DNA from: Angiostrongylus vasorum
Taxonomy: Eukaryota; Nematoda; Chromadorea; Rhabditida; Metastrongylidae
DNA: 64,000 bases
Direction: 5' to 3'
NCBI GenBank assembly: GCA_018806985.1
Contig: JADANN010000375.1
Location: 930,001-994,000, forward strand
Shown: one piece after another, positions 32,401 to 40,489 of the stretch
Numbering within the stretch: the stretch's first letter is position 1
Layout of the letters: each line of letters starts with the position of its first letter
Translations under genes and position numbers: made by a program
Notes under the pieces: generated by a model
What the model was told of the DNA's origin: nothing
The model's database searches: none
What the model saw: the letters and a program-made list of their open reading frames with translations, nothing else

Positions 32401-34661
32401 CTACACTTTCTAAGCCGCACTTTCTTTGCAACACCAATAGCCTATCGCCGCAAAATGAGGGATTAGAGGGAAATTATGAGGCAGACATCTTCGCCTGCAC
32501 CACCCCCGTCACAACATCTGCGTTGGACAAGCTATTTACTAATTACCGGAAGTAAGTGAAGAACTTCTATGCACCAAAAAAATCAGCAAGGAAAGAAAAT
32601 TGCGCTTATAGATGTCTTAAAGATCACTCCCCGCAAAACCATTCTGACACCTCGGCGTGAGTGTGTTGATGGAGTATACGATCAGGGAAATGTTATCGAA
32701 CACACAGTGCAACGTTGTTTTGGAAAATTTCATTGCGAGTTCGACCTTCAAAATAAGGGAGGTTCAAGTCGTCCCTTTGTTGCACTGAATTTAGGGCCTC
32801 AATGTGCTCTTAGTTTCAGAAAAACTTTGTGTGAGAATTTTAACTGCTTCGAGGCATCTACAAACGCGGAAAGTCGGACAAATAGTTGTCGCACGAACCA
32901 TCAAAGAAAACGTTGTTTTGAGACATCGTCCACGCTTTTCTTGCGCAACGACAACGATCTGTTTCTTCACAGCACTGTGGCAGCACAGGACGAGAAATGG
33001 ATTCTCTACGACAACTGGCGACAATGGGTTCAGTGGTTTGACAGCGTGAAGCTCCGCTGCACTTCCTGAAGCCGAAATTGCACCGAAAAAAGGCCAGCTC
33101 TGGTTTGGTGGATTGCTGCACTTTAGTCCATCACAGCCTACTGGATACAGCTGAAGTAATCATGGCGGAAAAAATATAGGGAAATCGATGGAATTAACCG
33201 AAAACTTCAGCGACTGTACCCCACATTTTTCAACAGAAAGAAACCAATCCTTTTTTCACTACATTGCGCAACCACAAACCGCTCTACCGATTTAGAAGCT
33301 GAAAGAGTTAGACAAGGGAGCTCTGCTTTATCTATTTATGTTTGCCAGACCTTTCGCTTATTGCCCACTACTTTCTCAAGGATCCCTTAACAGCCTGTGT
33401 GAGAAATCTTCCACGAACCAAGCCGAAGTCGAAAGTGTATTCAACGATTTTATCGAGTCTAGAAGTCATAAATTTTCGTACAAATATAAGAAACGCGTAA
33501 GTAAACTTGTTCATTATTCCTAAGATATCAAACACATAGTAACTCCTTTTCTCGTTAACAAAGTCTATTTGAGCAAAGATATTCCACTTTAAAGGCAATG
33601 TCGAATTCGGGCATTAATTTTGAAAAGACCTTGTATTTATGTTGACATCGCTATCGTCGCACCTGTATTCTTTATATTAAAAGTTCGATCACCCAAGTTT
33701 GACAACTGGTGTAACCGTAAGCCGCTAATGAAAACTAATTTCAACTTCGAGTCTAGAAGGGAGCACACCGCATTTTACACAGCGTTCCGCTGTCCTCTGC
33801 GTTGGGTTTTGCGTCACAAACAATGATTGATATATTGATATGATGATATATGATGAAAGCATACGAATTACACCCACATATATTAGTGGTTGATATCGAC
33901 TGGTTATTTAGGAAATCATGTGGAAAGCAATAATCATTTTTGATCAAGTGCGTTTTCTTTTTTCTTTTTTTGCTTTGCAGGTTTCAGGCGCTTCAGCAAT
34001 TTGAGAAATTTGTTGCCTTTACACAAAATTCAATCTTTAGAACTGTCTCTAAAATGAAATACATTTTTTGCAAATATCTCGGCAACATTGTGGTCGTATT
34101 TCACATAATTCCTCGGCAAATTGTTGCTAGACTTGTCTAGGAGGATAGCAGCACTGGTTCGATACATGGCTAGGCCACTGCTAGTCATTGTGAAGGCCAG
34201 ATATGCATTCATTCAACTCCAAACGATGCTCAATGAAATCGAATGCATAGCGCACCCCTCAGGGATTGATCAACGCCGAGAGCCTTATCCTTCATCCCTT
34301 ATACCTTGCCGTGAAGAAAAAAAGAATTGGTATTAAATAAAAAGTGATTACAGTTTCTTTTCATTTCATCCGTCTGTAAAGATTTTAGTAAATCTTTTAT
34401 TACAGAGCAATTGGTTGCCCTGTAGGGTTTCTCTTAAACTACTGACTAAAATGTTGATTAACTAAACATGACGTTCCTCGACGAACCAGTTCCTCACCTG
34501 TATACGATGATATATCTGTAGATGAACTGCAGCGTGAGAATAGCCGTGTTGATACCGTACATTCCAATGAATAAGCAAAGAAATATAAATCCCCATGGTT
34601 TGTAGTTTTCGATAACACCATTACTATATGCCATATAGGAGGACCCTTGTAAGAAAAGCAT
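20347..34661 (-). CDS. Str-like serpentine chemoreceptor gene 2 (exons 2-5 found, exon 1 missing)
   Basis: Paralogue of gene 1 in the same orientation. Exons: 34498-34661, 30491-30969, 25794-25873 and 20347-20470. The exon lengths 164/479/80 and their phases match gene 1 (164/485/80). Signatures: NTAILTLQFIYRY, KALQTQLMRALVFQ, AVIPILLSYTPRFALCAVV and VALIDPIGVVYF followed by HDYRRAV. Introns are 3.5, 4.6 and 5.3 kb and contain RTE, PLE, SINE and mariner insertions. A run of eight A (30740-30747) gives an apparent +1 frameshift in exon 3 relative to gene 1. No TM1-TM2 exon was found upstream to 44 kb, so the gene may be 5' broken. The role as a membrane chemoreceptor is inferred from the family. 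Confidence 0.75.
20655..20795 (+). repeat. single arm of the palindromic tRNA-like element
   Basis: It carries GGTAATAACACGTTCATTCC, then CCGCAGACACCTGCGGTCCG and TTTTGCAAACATCTCAGCAA, the right arm of the family seen whole at 44.5 and 53.4 kb. The left arm is absent. Confidence 0.65.
20796..21559. other. intergenic, nothing recognised
   Basis: No match to repeats of this window was seen and no long frame occurs. Confidence 0.4.
21560..24490 (-). mobile_element. RTE-type LINE copy 3, with an insertion and an RT deletion
   Basis: The minus strand encodes most of an RTE protein: the endonuclease domain (about 23.75-24.49 kb, with ELFLGTCDNRG and GVLVNTSLA), a linker, and the RT (about 22.2-23.3 kb) to the C-terminus near 21.56 kb. 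A 319-bp family-B element with a 13-bp target duplication splits the C-terminal part at 21797. The RT palm has lost the FADD region (near 22560). Stops and indels occur throughout. The 5' end is truncated just inside the endonuclease. It abuts an opposite-strand RTE piece at 24.54 kb. Confidence 0.88.
21797..22115 (-). mobile_element. family-B non-autonomous (retrozyme-like) element with 13-bp target duplication
   Basis: A 319-bp insertion in RTE copy 3 flanked by direct copies of CCTATCTTCGACA (21784-21796 and 22116-22128). Read on the minus strand it contains a hammerhead-like core (21857-21893): GACT, CTGATGA, an ACG/CGT hairpin, GAAACGTT, AGCC. It ends with CCTCGTATAAGCTCAACA. It has no coding capacity. 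Sister copy at 56395-56690; partial relics at 7.7, 38.4, 44.1 and 55.6 kb. Size, ribozyme-like core and long target duplication suggest spread by Penelope-like machinery (inference). Confidence 0.7.
24540..25690 (+). mobile_element. RTE-type LINE copy 4 (RT part), dead
   Basis: The plus strand starts near LLVKINRTLHEKRPCEQ, the RT fingers of the family, and continues through the palm to the C-terminus near 25.69 kb. The catalytic FADD box is decayed (AEDIVFIT near 24990-25015). Many stops. Head-to-head with RTE copy 3, with about 50 bp between their 5' ends. Confidence 0.75.
25794..25873 (-). CDS. chemoreceptor gene 2, exon 4 (TM6)
   Basis: An 80-base exon between acceptor AAATTTTAG and consensus donor GTAAGT. 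It encodes AVIPILLSYTPRFALCAVV and FSYDNN. Phase and length are identical to gene 1 exon 4. Confidence 0.88.
26070..26165 (-). repeat. degenerate arm of the palindromic tRNA-like element
   Basis: On the minus strand TGGTGTGGTGCATAGCACGT is followed by GGGTTTGAAGCCC, a box B-like segment, spaced as in the arms at 44.7 and 57.2 kb. Confidence 0.45.
26166..27150. other. intronic, nothing recognised
   Basis: A weak GATGGCTGATTGCTGAT block near 26395 recurs at 57.12 kb beside a foldback, suggesting an old repeat. No exon was seen. Confidence 0.4.
27155..27895 (-). mobile_element. Penelope-like element copy 2 (GIY-YIG and 3' tail), minus orientation
   Basis: The minus strand encodes the GIY-YIG domain at 27686-27931, including IYLISCKACGEEYIGETGR, the best preserved in the window. 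It continues through 3' noncoding sequence with the inverted CGCGTGAACAACACGCGGGC hairpin region (27418-27440) to a hammerhead-like motif at 27247-27281 and a CAA-type tract. It faces PLE copy 3 head-to-head. The RT is absent. Confidence 0.85.
27247..27281 (-). ncRNA. hammerhead-like motif, PLE copy 2
   Basis: On the minus strand: GCT, CTGAGGA, A, GGCGACGTCGCC (a perfect stem II palindrome), GAAACGTC, AGCC. All core positions fit the hammerhead consensus CTGANGA...GAAA, with the self-complementary ACGT in place of helix III. Confidence 0.6.
27897..27942 (-). repeat. SINE1 head fragment
   Basis: On the minus strand GGGCGCGTGCGGCGCAGTGG and TTGGAGGCTCCCATCC form the tRNA-like head only. It sits exactly at the junction between the two head-to-head PLE copies. 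Confidence 0.55.
27960..28990 (+). mobile_element. Penelope-like element copy 3 (RT end, GIY-YIG, 3' tail)
   Basis: The plus strand starts at the RT C-terminal region (ACACATGAGAAAAGCACTCA), continues through a connector with RQKRRVVPQDN-type sequence (about 28.1 kb) and a damaged GIY-YIG (28390-28470, where the TTGGATAAACTGG stop replaces the GETG region). The 3' tail holds the inverted ACGTGAACAACACGCGGGCA region and a hammerhead-like motif at 28899-28934. It ends in a CAA-rich tract. 5' truncated. Confidence 0.82.
28897..28936 (+). ncRNA. hammerhead-like motif, PLE copy 3
   Basis: GGCT, CTGAGGA (28903-28909), A, GGCG-AAAT-CGCC hairpin, GAAAC (28923-28927), GTC, AGCC. Stem I (GGCT/AGCC) and stem II are fully paired. 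One of the two best-preserved copies. Confidence 0.62.
28991..29925. other. intronic, nothing recognised
   Basis: It contains an 18-bp tandem duplication of AATGATAAATTTCCTG near 29790-29826. No exon or family repeat was seen. Confidence 0.4.
29930..30115 (-). repeat. SINE2 relic, minus orientation
   Basis: Blocks CCCAGCACTTCTTGGAATCG, GCATCCACAATCCACGAAGG and TGAATGCCG match the reversed 3' body of SINE2. Frames across it are artefacts. Confidence 0.65.
30491..30969 (-). CDS. chemoreceptor gene 2, exon 3 (TM4-TM5, third cytoplasmic loop), frameshifted
   Basis: The acceptor TTCAGGCAG precedes 30969 and the donor GTTAGC follows 30491. It encodes YKFMWIAGVLLWSLSYMLIT, a loop with SLFRVFPFVSIGVSYFF, then (after a frame change) SSTSLVFKILRKYC, the TM5 SMMLLSFIMMLFYDVK and KALQTQLMRALVFQ. 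The frame changes at the A8 run 30740-30747. One base fewer makes it collinear with gene 1. Confidence 0.82.
31195..31445 (-). repeat. SINE2 relic, minus orientation
   Basis: Blocks CCATCACTTCTTGCATTCGA, CGCATCCATCATCCACGAAA and GATGCTGCTTGGGGA correspond to the reversed SINE2 body. The plus 153-codon frame crossing it (31131-31592) is therefore not taken as a gene. Confidence 0.6.
31446..32020. other. intronic, nothing recognised
   Basis: A plus frame at 31726-31953 has one hydrophobic stretch but no splice or homology support. Confidence 0.35.
32022..32284 (-). repeat. SINE1 copy, minus orientation
   Basis: The minus strand runs from the head ACGTGTGGCGCAGTGGTCGG (near 32282) through all body blocks to the GAGAGCTTTAA tail near 32022. 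Well preserved. Confidence 0.85.
32569..33560 (+). pseudogene. mariner-type transposase relic
   Basis: The N-terminal open part (32569-33069) ends with DEKWILYDNWRQWVQW, the mariner segment around the first catalytic aspartate, preceded by sequence resembling the helix-turn-helix/linker region (FGKFHCEFDL). Downstream, in shifting frames, come KLHRKKASSGLVDCC, KLQRLYP and a C-terminal NQAEVESVFNDFIESRS stretch at about 33415-33470. Together they span the ~345-residue family length. The second catalytic HDN region is replaced by FSLHCATTN, and several stops are present, so it is inactive. I could not place the terminal inverted repeats. Confidence 0.75.
33561..34055. other. intronic, nothing recognised
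   Basis: AT-rich. No family match or exon was seen. Confidence 0.4.
34056..34302 (+). repeat. chimeric repeat: palindrome arm joined to head-less SINE1
   Basis: 34056-34110 is the outer arm of the tRNA-like palindrome (TTGCAAATATCTCGGCAACA, then GTATTTCACATAATTC). From 34112 the sequence continues directly as SINE1 from its CGGCAAATTG block to the TTATCCTTCATCC tail. The join has no extra bases that I can see. Confidence 0.7.
34498..34661 (-). CDS. chemoreceptor gene 2, exon 2 (first extracellular loop and TM3)
   Basis: 164 bases between acceptor GCTATTCCAG and donor GTGAGG. It encodes SSYMAYSNGVIENYKPWGF, then TM3 and NTAILTLQFIYRYI. Same length and phases as gene 1 exon 2, with clear residue-by-residue similarity. 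Confidence 0.88.
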
Positions 34662-34965
34662 CTGGAATAGCAACGACTTTTAGTAAAACGTCATATACTT
34701 CGTTAAAATGCTGCAAAGGCGTAGTAGTTCAATCGTTTTAGTACTTTTACTCAAGGGGAGTAAAAGTTGCTGCTTTATTTTGATAATGTGTGACGTCGAA
34801 TTTTAAAATATTGAAGTTAAAATTTGACCAATAAAATGAATTCTGAAGGCCTATCACTTGAATTGTGGGTTTTCTATTTAACACAGTTTGATAGAAATTG
34901 AAGATCCCAGAAGGGTATAGTGCTCGGTTAAGCCTGAGCGAAGAGTACAATCAAGGGTCACTTGT

Positions 34966-35100
34966 ATTACCACAAGATTGCTGTGATATTTGCAAAACTC
35001 CGGACCGCAGGTGTTTGCGGTGGGTTGCAACACCTGCGGTCCGGAGTTTTGTAAATACCTCAGCAATCTTGTGGTTGTATTTCGCATAATAATAACCTGT
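34966..35100. repeat. compact near-perfect palindrome of the tRNA-like family
   Basis: Arms of about 44 bp (34970-35013 and 35031-35074) are reverse complements with few mismatches around a ~17-bp loop. The arms carry TTTGCAAAACTCCGGACCGC and its inverse. The internal tRNA-like parts seen at 44.5 and 53.4 kb are missing, so this is an internally deleted foldback. Confidence 0.8.
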
Positions 35101-35184
35101 CATAAAAAAGTATAGAAGGCAGAAAAATAAAAAGCTAAATATTGTGAATTCAACTACAGCCTCAGCTCAAGTGGGTTTAATGCC

Positions 35185-35835
35185 GACACTTCGACTTCCT
35201 CATAGTTTGGTGTCGGCGCGTAAACGACGAAGATTGTCAAAGCCGGTATTGGTCCACATCTTTTGAGTCGTAAACGCCCAATTTGGGTTGTAAGTTGTCC
35301 CTAATGGATCGGTGTTCATGGACGCCAACTTCTCTGCTGTCGCATATTCCGAGGAACAGTTCTTCTCCGGTATCACAGACTTCGTTGAAAGGGTGGCGTG
35401 TTCTCTTCTTAGCCAGGCCGGTGACGTCCGTCGTACCTTATCCTTTTTGCTTGCATGAGCAAGCCTTCTATAGAGGACTCGAATGCAAGCGTACGTGCAT
35501 TGTAGGTACAAATCGTCACCATAGTTCTTCGTGATAAAGGCAGCTTCCATTGGCCCTGAGATTTTAGCAGCTTCTCCGTACTCGTCCTACCCAACGCTTC
35601 GAAATTGGGGGCTCTTTCGGGGTCAAGGGAATGAGACCCGTTTTTTTTCCCTGTGTTTAGCATTTTGATTCCCACGTGTAGCTTGCTGGGCTCTGAACGT
35701 GGGGCTGGGTCTACTCATGGGTAGCTTGCCAGGCTCTCCCGGAGTGGACATGGAGCTTATTTGTTGGAGGCGACTCCCTAACCGCCTCCCCATATACTCC
35801 CCCTGTCTCTCGATTGCAGGGGAAAAACGTTCTTC
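35185..35835 (-). mobile_element. RTE-type LINE copy 5, 5' end only
   Basis: The minus strand encodes the N-terminus of the RTE protein: MVTICTYNARTLAFESS (start of the endonuclease/exonuclease-fold domain), then SEYATAEKLASMN and NTGFDNLRRLRAD. The upstream leader to about 35835 resembles that of the copy at 43.3 kb. The element stops abruptly at 35185. RTE copies usually lose the 5' end, so a 5'-only piece indicates later deletion or rearrangement. Confidence 0.75.
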
Positions 35836-35990
35836 CACACTAAACAAAAAAGCATTCGAGATTAACCTTCGCTGGAAAACAGCTAAGCACCTGCTCCATT
35901 TAAAACTTTTGTTGCAATACCCACATTTTGTGAGACGTAATGTGACCAGTGCTCGTGTAGTATACTTGCGATATGTATCTTGCAGCAGCT

Positions 35991-36383
35991 CCCAACGGTT
36001 TACCGTCTCATTGTGGCTGGGAGGTGTTCCCGGGCGTCGGGCTGCGATGTACAGAGAAGAGATTCACCCGCTGGTGTGTTCTCCCAAGCTGAGAAGGAGT
36101 CCGGAGTTTCCTTCAGGAAGCCCAGCTTGGAGTGAACCAATAGAGGACCGGTGACCATCCTCGTGCCAAACTAATCGCATGGCGACAAATCTCCCTATGG
36201 TTCACAAGGGCTTCGACGGCTTGTCGTGATGACGACCCGAGGCAGTCTTTGACCAGGCTGACCTCGAGACTCCAGAGATTCACGATGTCTCAAACCAAGA
36301 AATCTCTGCAAGAATGGAGATTATGCTGGGGCCCGCACATCCAGTAAGGTCGGGCCATCGAAGTATCCAACTAAGCAAGTACC
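35991..36383 (+). repeat. R3 interspersed repeat, copy 3
   Basis: Starts CCCAACGGTTTACCGTCTCA, then GTGGCTGGGAGGTGTTCC, and ends AAGTATCCAACTAAGCAAGT. Collinear with copy 2 at 7917-8300. Confidence 0.75.
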
Positions 36384-37195
36384 TTGTAGCAGCTCTGCGG
36401 TCTTTGGTTTGATCCCATGCCCATGATAAAGCAAACTGCATTCCTCTACAGTCGGCAAATTTTTAGTATACTTGTTATCTAGGGCAAAAGACTCACTAAG
36501 CACGTCGATAGACCTACAAAAACTATTGATTGGGCTGAATTTGTACTCTATATTCTCCTTTATGCTAATTAAACGGCATGTGATGTTGAAATTTGAGTGA
36601 CTTCCTTATGGAAGACGACCCAATTTAATGACGGCTGCACAAGCACTAAATTCGGCTGGATTAGAACCTCGTGAAGGCCAAATCTGTGTTAATCGTTTTG
36701 TTTTCAGTGATTCGCTAAACGTCATGTAGGTGTACCACCTGGTGTAATGGAATGTAGGACTTCGGATCGTTCTTCTGCAGAGAATAATTACTAACTCAAA
36801 GTATTATAGAATGCTCGACTCTGTATGAGTGCGCCACGCGAGACTTTTTGACATAGGCACAGAGAACAATCTCAAGCTTAGGTTTTAACTGTTTATAGCA
36901 ATAACAACAATACAGTATGCACAATCTGACGGTGGCTTGTCAAGTGAATGGATGCGAGCGAAATTGAAGTGACGATAAGTGAAACACTTGAAGGAAGCTG
37001 GGCGAACACTGAAGTTGGGACACTGAGGAAAGGAGACACCGGAATGCCGAGACACTGGCGCACTAACTCGATGACTAATAATGCTACTTCTACACCTTTT
37101 ATAATGGGTGTGGTCAATCAAAGACACTAGAGTCAGTTGGTTTAAAAAATTATTTTACAAGAGACAGTGTTCAGAGGAATATTGCAGAATGTTTA
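36384..37195. other. intergenic, nothing recognised
   Basis: Opposite frames at 36885-37130 overlap each other. None has a domain. Confidence 0.35.
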
Positions 37196-37425
37196 TCAGT
37201 TAGCACAGTATCATAGAGCTGTTTACGCAAAAGTTTTGTGAAGACTGTACAATAGCTTATACAGAAAGCAGTGCAATAGCTTGCATAATGCCTTAATTTG
37301 AAGGCTGCACAATAGCTTTTGCAGAAAGTGCATGTGAAAGAGAAGGGGTATCTAGTACAAAGGTTTTTACAGAAAGTACATGTGGAAATGGCATAAACAG
37401 CTTATATGTGTGAAAGCGGTACAAA
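37196..37425. repeat. degenerate short tandem repeat
   Basis: Imperfect units built on TGCACAATAGCTTTTGCAGA and GTACAAAGGTTTTTACAGA recur at least five times between about 37240 and 37385. The spacing is irregular, about 35-70 bp. Confidence 0.5.
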
Positions 37426-37658
37426 GCATAGAAGGCAAGTATAGATGTGGCCAGCAGTAAGCATAGTTAACGTGTGAGATATACGGTAATATAGAAAAGA
37501 GGTACTATTTGAGGAAGCGTCACTATTGTGGATAAATTTTGGCACCACTGACCGTCTTATTAGGAAAACACTTTCGCCGTGAAAAAACATTTGTGGACTT
37601 GGCTTTCTGGTTCTAAACCGACTATCATTAAACCTTGGTATAAATAATCAAAAGGGAG

Positions 37659-37935
37659 AGTGTGGCGCAATGGTTGGGGGGAGCCCATCAACACACGTGG
37701 AATCGATCCCAGCGCCCATGGCCCACCAAGCTTTCCATCCCTCCGGGGTCCGCAAATTGGTACCAGATTTGTCTGGGAGGATAGCAGCACTGGCTCGATA
37801 CATCGGTTGGCCACCGCGAGTCATTGTAAGGATGACATATGCATTCAACCACCTCCAGCGATACTTAATGAAGACGAATGCATGGCGCGTCCCTCAGGGC
37901 TTGATAAACGCCAATAGTCTTATCCTTTATAGTTT
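37659..37935 (+). repeat. SINE1 copy
   Basis: Head AGTGTGGCGCAATGGTTGGG, box B-like GGAATCGATCCC, all body blocks, and a TTATCCTTTAT tail. The longest plus frames here are read through the SINE. Confidence 0.85.
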
Positions 37936-38039
37936 TATAAACAACCTAAGTACCTTCTCTTATTGATAGCCTGACACGGTTATTGCCAAACTTTATTCTA
38001 CTAGAGTTTCCACGTCGAAAGTTCGAATAGTTCGAAATA

Positions 38040-39603
<1,564 letters not shown>

Positions 39604-39930
39604 GTATCAGTTTCGCTCGAAAACACCTATTTCGCGGTCCAGCGCACTTGTGACGTTTTTCGTGAGTTACTCTCCGAAAACGCTAATTTCGAGGTTTTGC
39701 GCACTTTAGACATTATTCGAGAGTTATGGCAGGAAAAGGCTTATTTCACGGTTAACGCTCATTTGACGTTATTCGTGAGTTTCGCTCTGAAAACAGTTAT
39801 TTCACGATCTAAGCACGTATGGCGTTTTTAGGGGGCTTCGATAGGAAAACGCTTATTTCACGTTTAGAGCACGTTAGACACTATTAGGAAGCTTCGCTAG
39901 GGGAAACGCTCATTCTCTAGGGAAACTCGA
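39604..39930. repeat. minisatellite, ~57-bp unit, about 5.6 copies
   Basis: Successive diverged units share TTTCGCTC, GAAAACGCTTATTTCAC, GCGCAC and GACGTTATTC at about 57-bp spacing (starts near 39604, 39662, 39720, 39776, 39832 and 39889). It directly follows the microsatellite. Confidence 0.75.
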
Positions 39931-40129
39931 AGTGAAGGCTCCGATTAATGATGTCGACTATCAAGACTCTTCTGAAGGTTTTTCTTGTAGTTGATGGAAA
40001 GAACGTGAGTATTGCAGTTTCAGTGATGTGCTGATTCGACCACGGGCCATGTTCACCAAATTGGCACACATGATACCATGAATAATATTTTCCCCATTAA
40101 AAAAACAGTGTGTAAAATGTAGTATTTGG

Positions 40130-40480
40130 AAGGTACTTGTTCGAGTGCCTGGACAGCCCGTACTCACTGGTTGTGCGATCCTTGGCATAATTTCCGTTTC
40201 TTGGAGTTTCGCCGGTTTGGCCATTGTAGTTTCCTGGAGTCCCGTAGTCAGCCTAACCAAAGTCTTGCTCAGGTTGTCACCACCCCCAAGAAGTCGCCGC
40301 TATTGTGCATCAGACGGAGATTTACCACCATGCGATAGTTTGTTACCAGGACGGTGGTGAAACTTCGTATTGCTTTACGCTATTTCGGCTTCCTGGTGCA
40401 AACGTCGGACTCCTTCTTTGCTTTGGACAGTCTGCTGAGTAATGAATGTCCTCGCTGTACTATACTTTATATATATATCA
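40130..40480 (-). repeat. R3 interspersed repeat, copy 4, diverged
   Basis: Blocks CTCACTGGTTGTGCGATCCT, TTACCACCATGCGATAG and CGGACTCCTTC match copy 1 in the same orientation. It abuts the 3' end of RTE copy 6. Confidence 0.65.
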
Positions 40481-40489
40481 CCTGCATCA

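Noticed and set aside
33685..33705. Spliced-leader-like string CACCCAAGTTTGACA
   Set aside because: It resembles part of the nematode SL1 exon but lacks the upstream GGTTTAA, the donor in the right place and an Sm site, so it is chance similarity. The same holds for CACCCAAGTTCGAGA near 29576.
35699..36154. 151-codon plus-strand frame
   Set aside because: It crosses from the RTE leader (antisense) into an R3 repeat and has no independent support.
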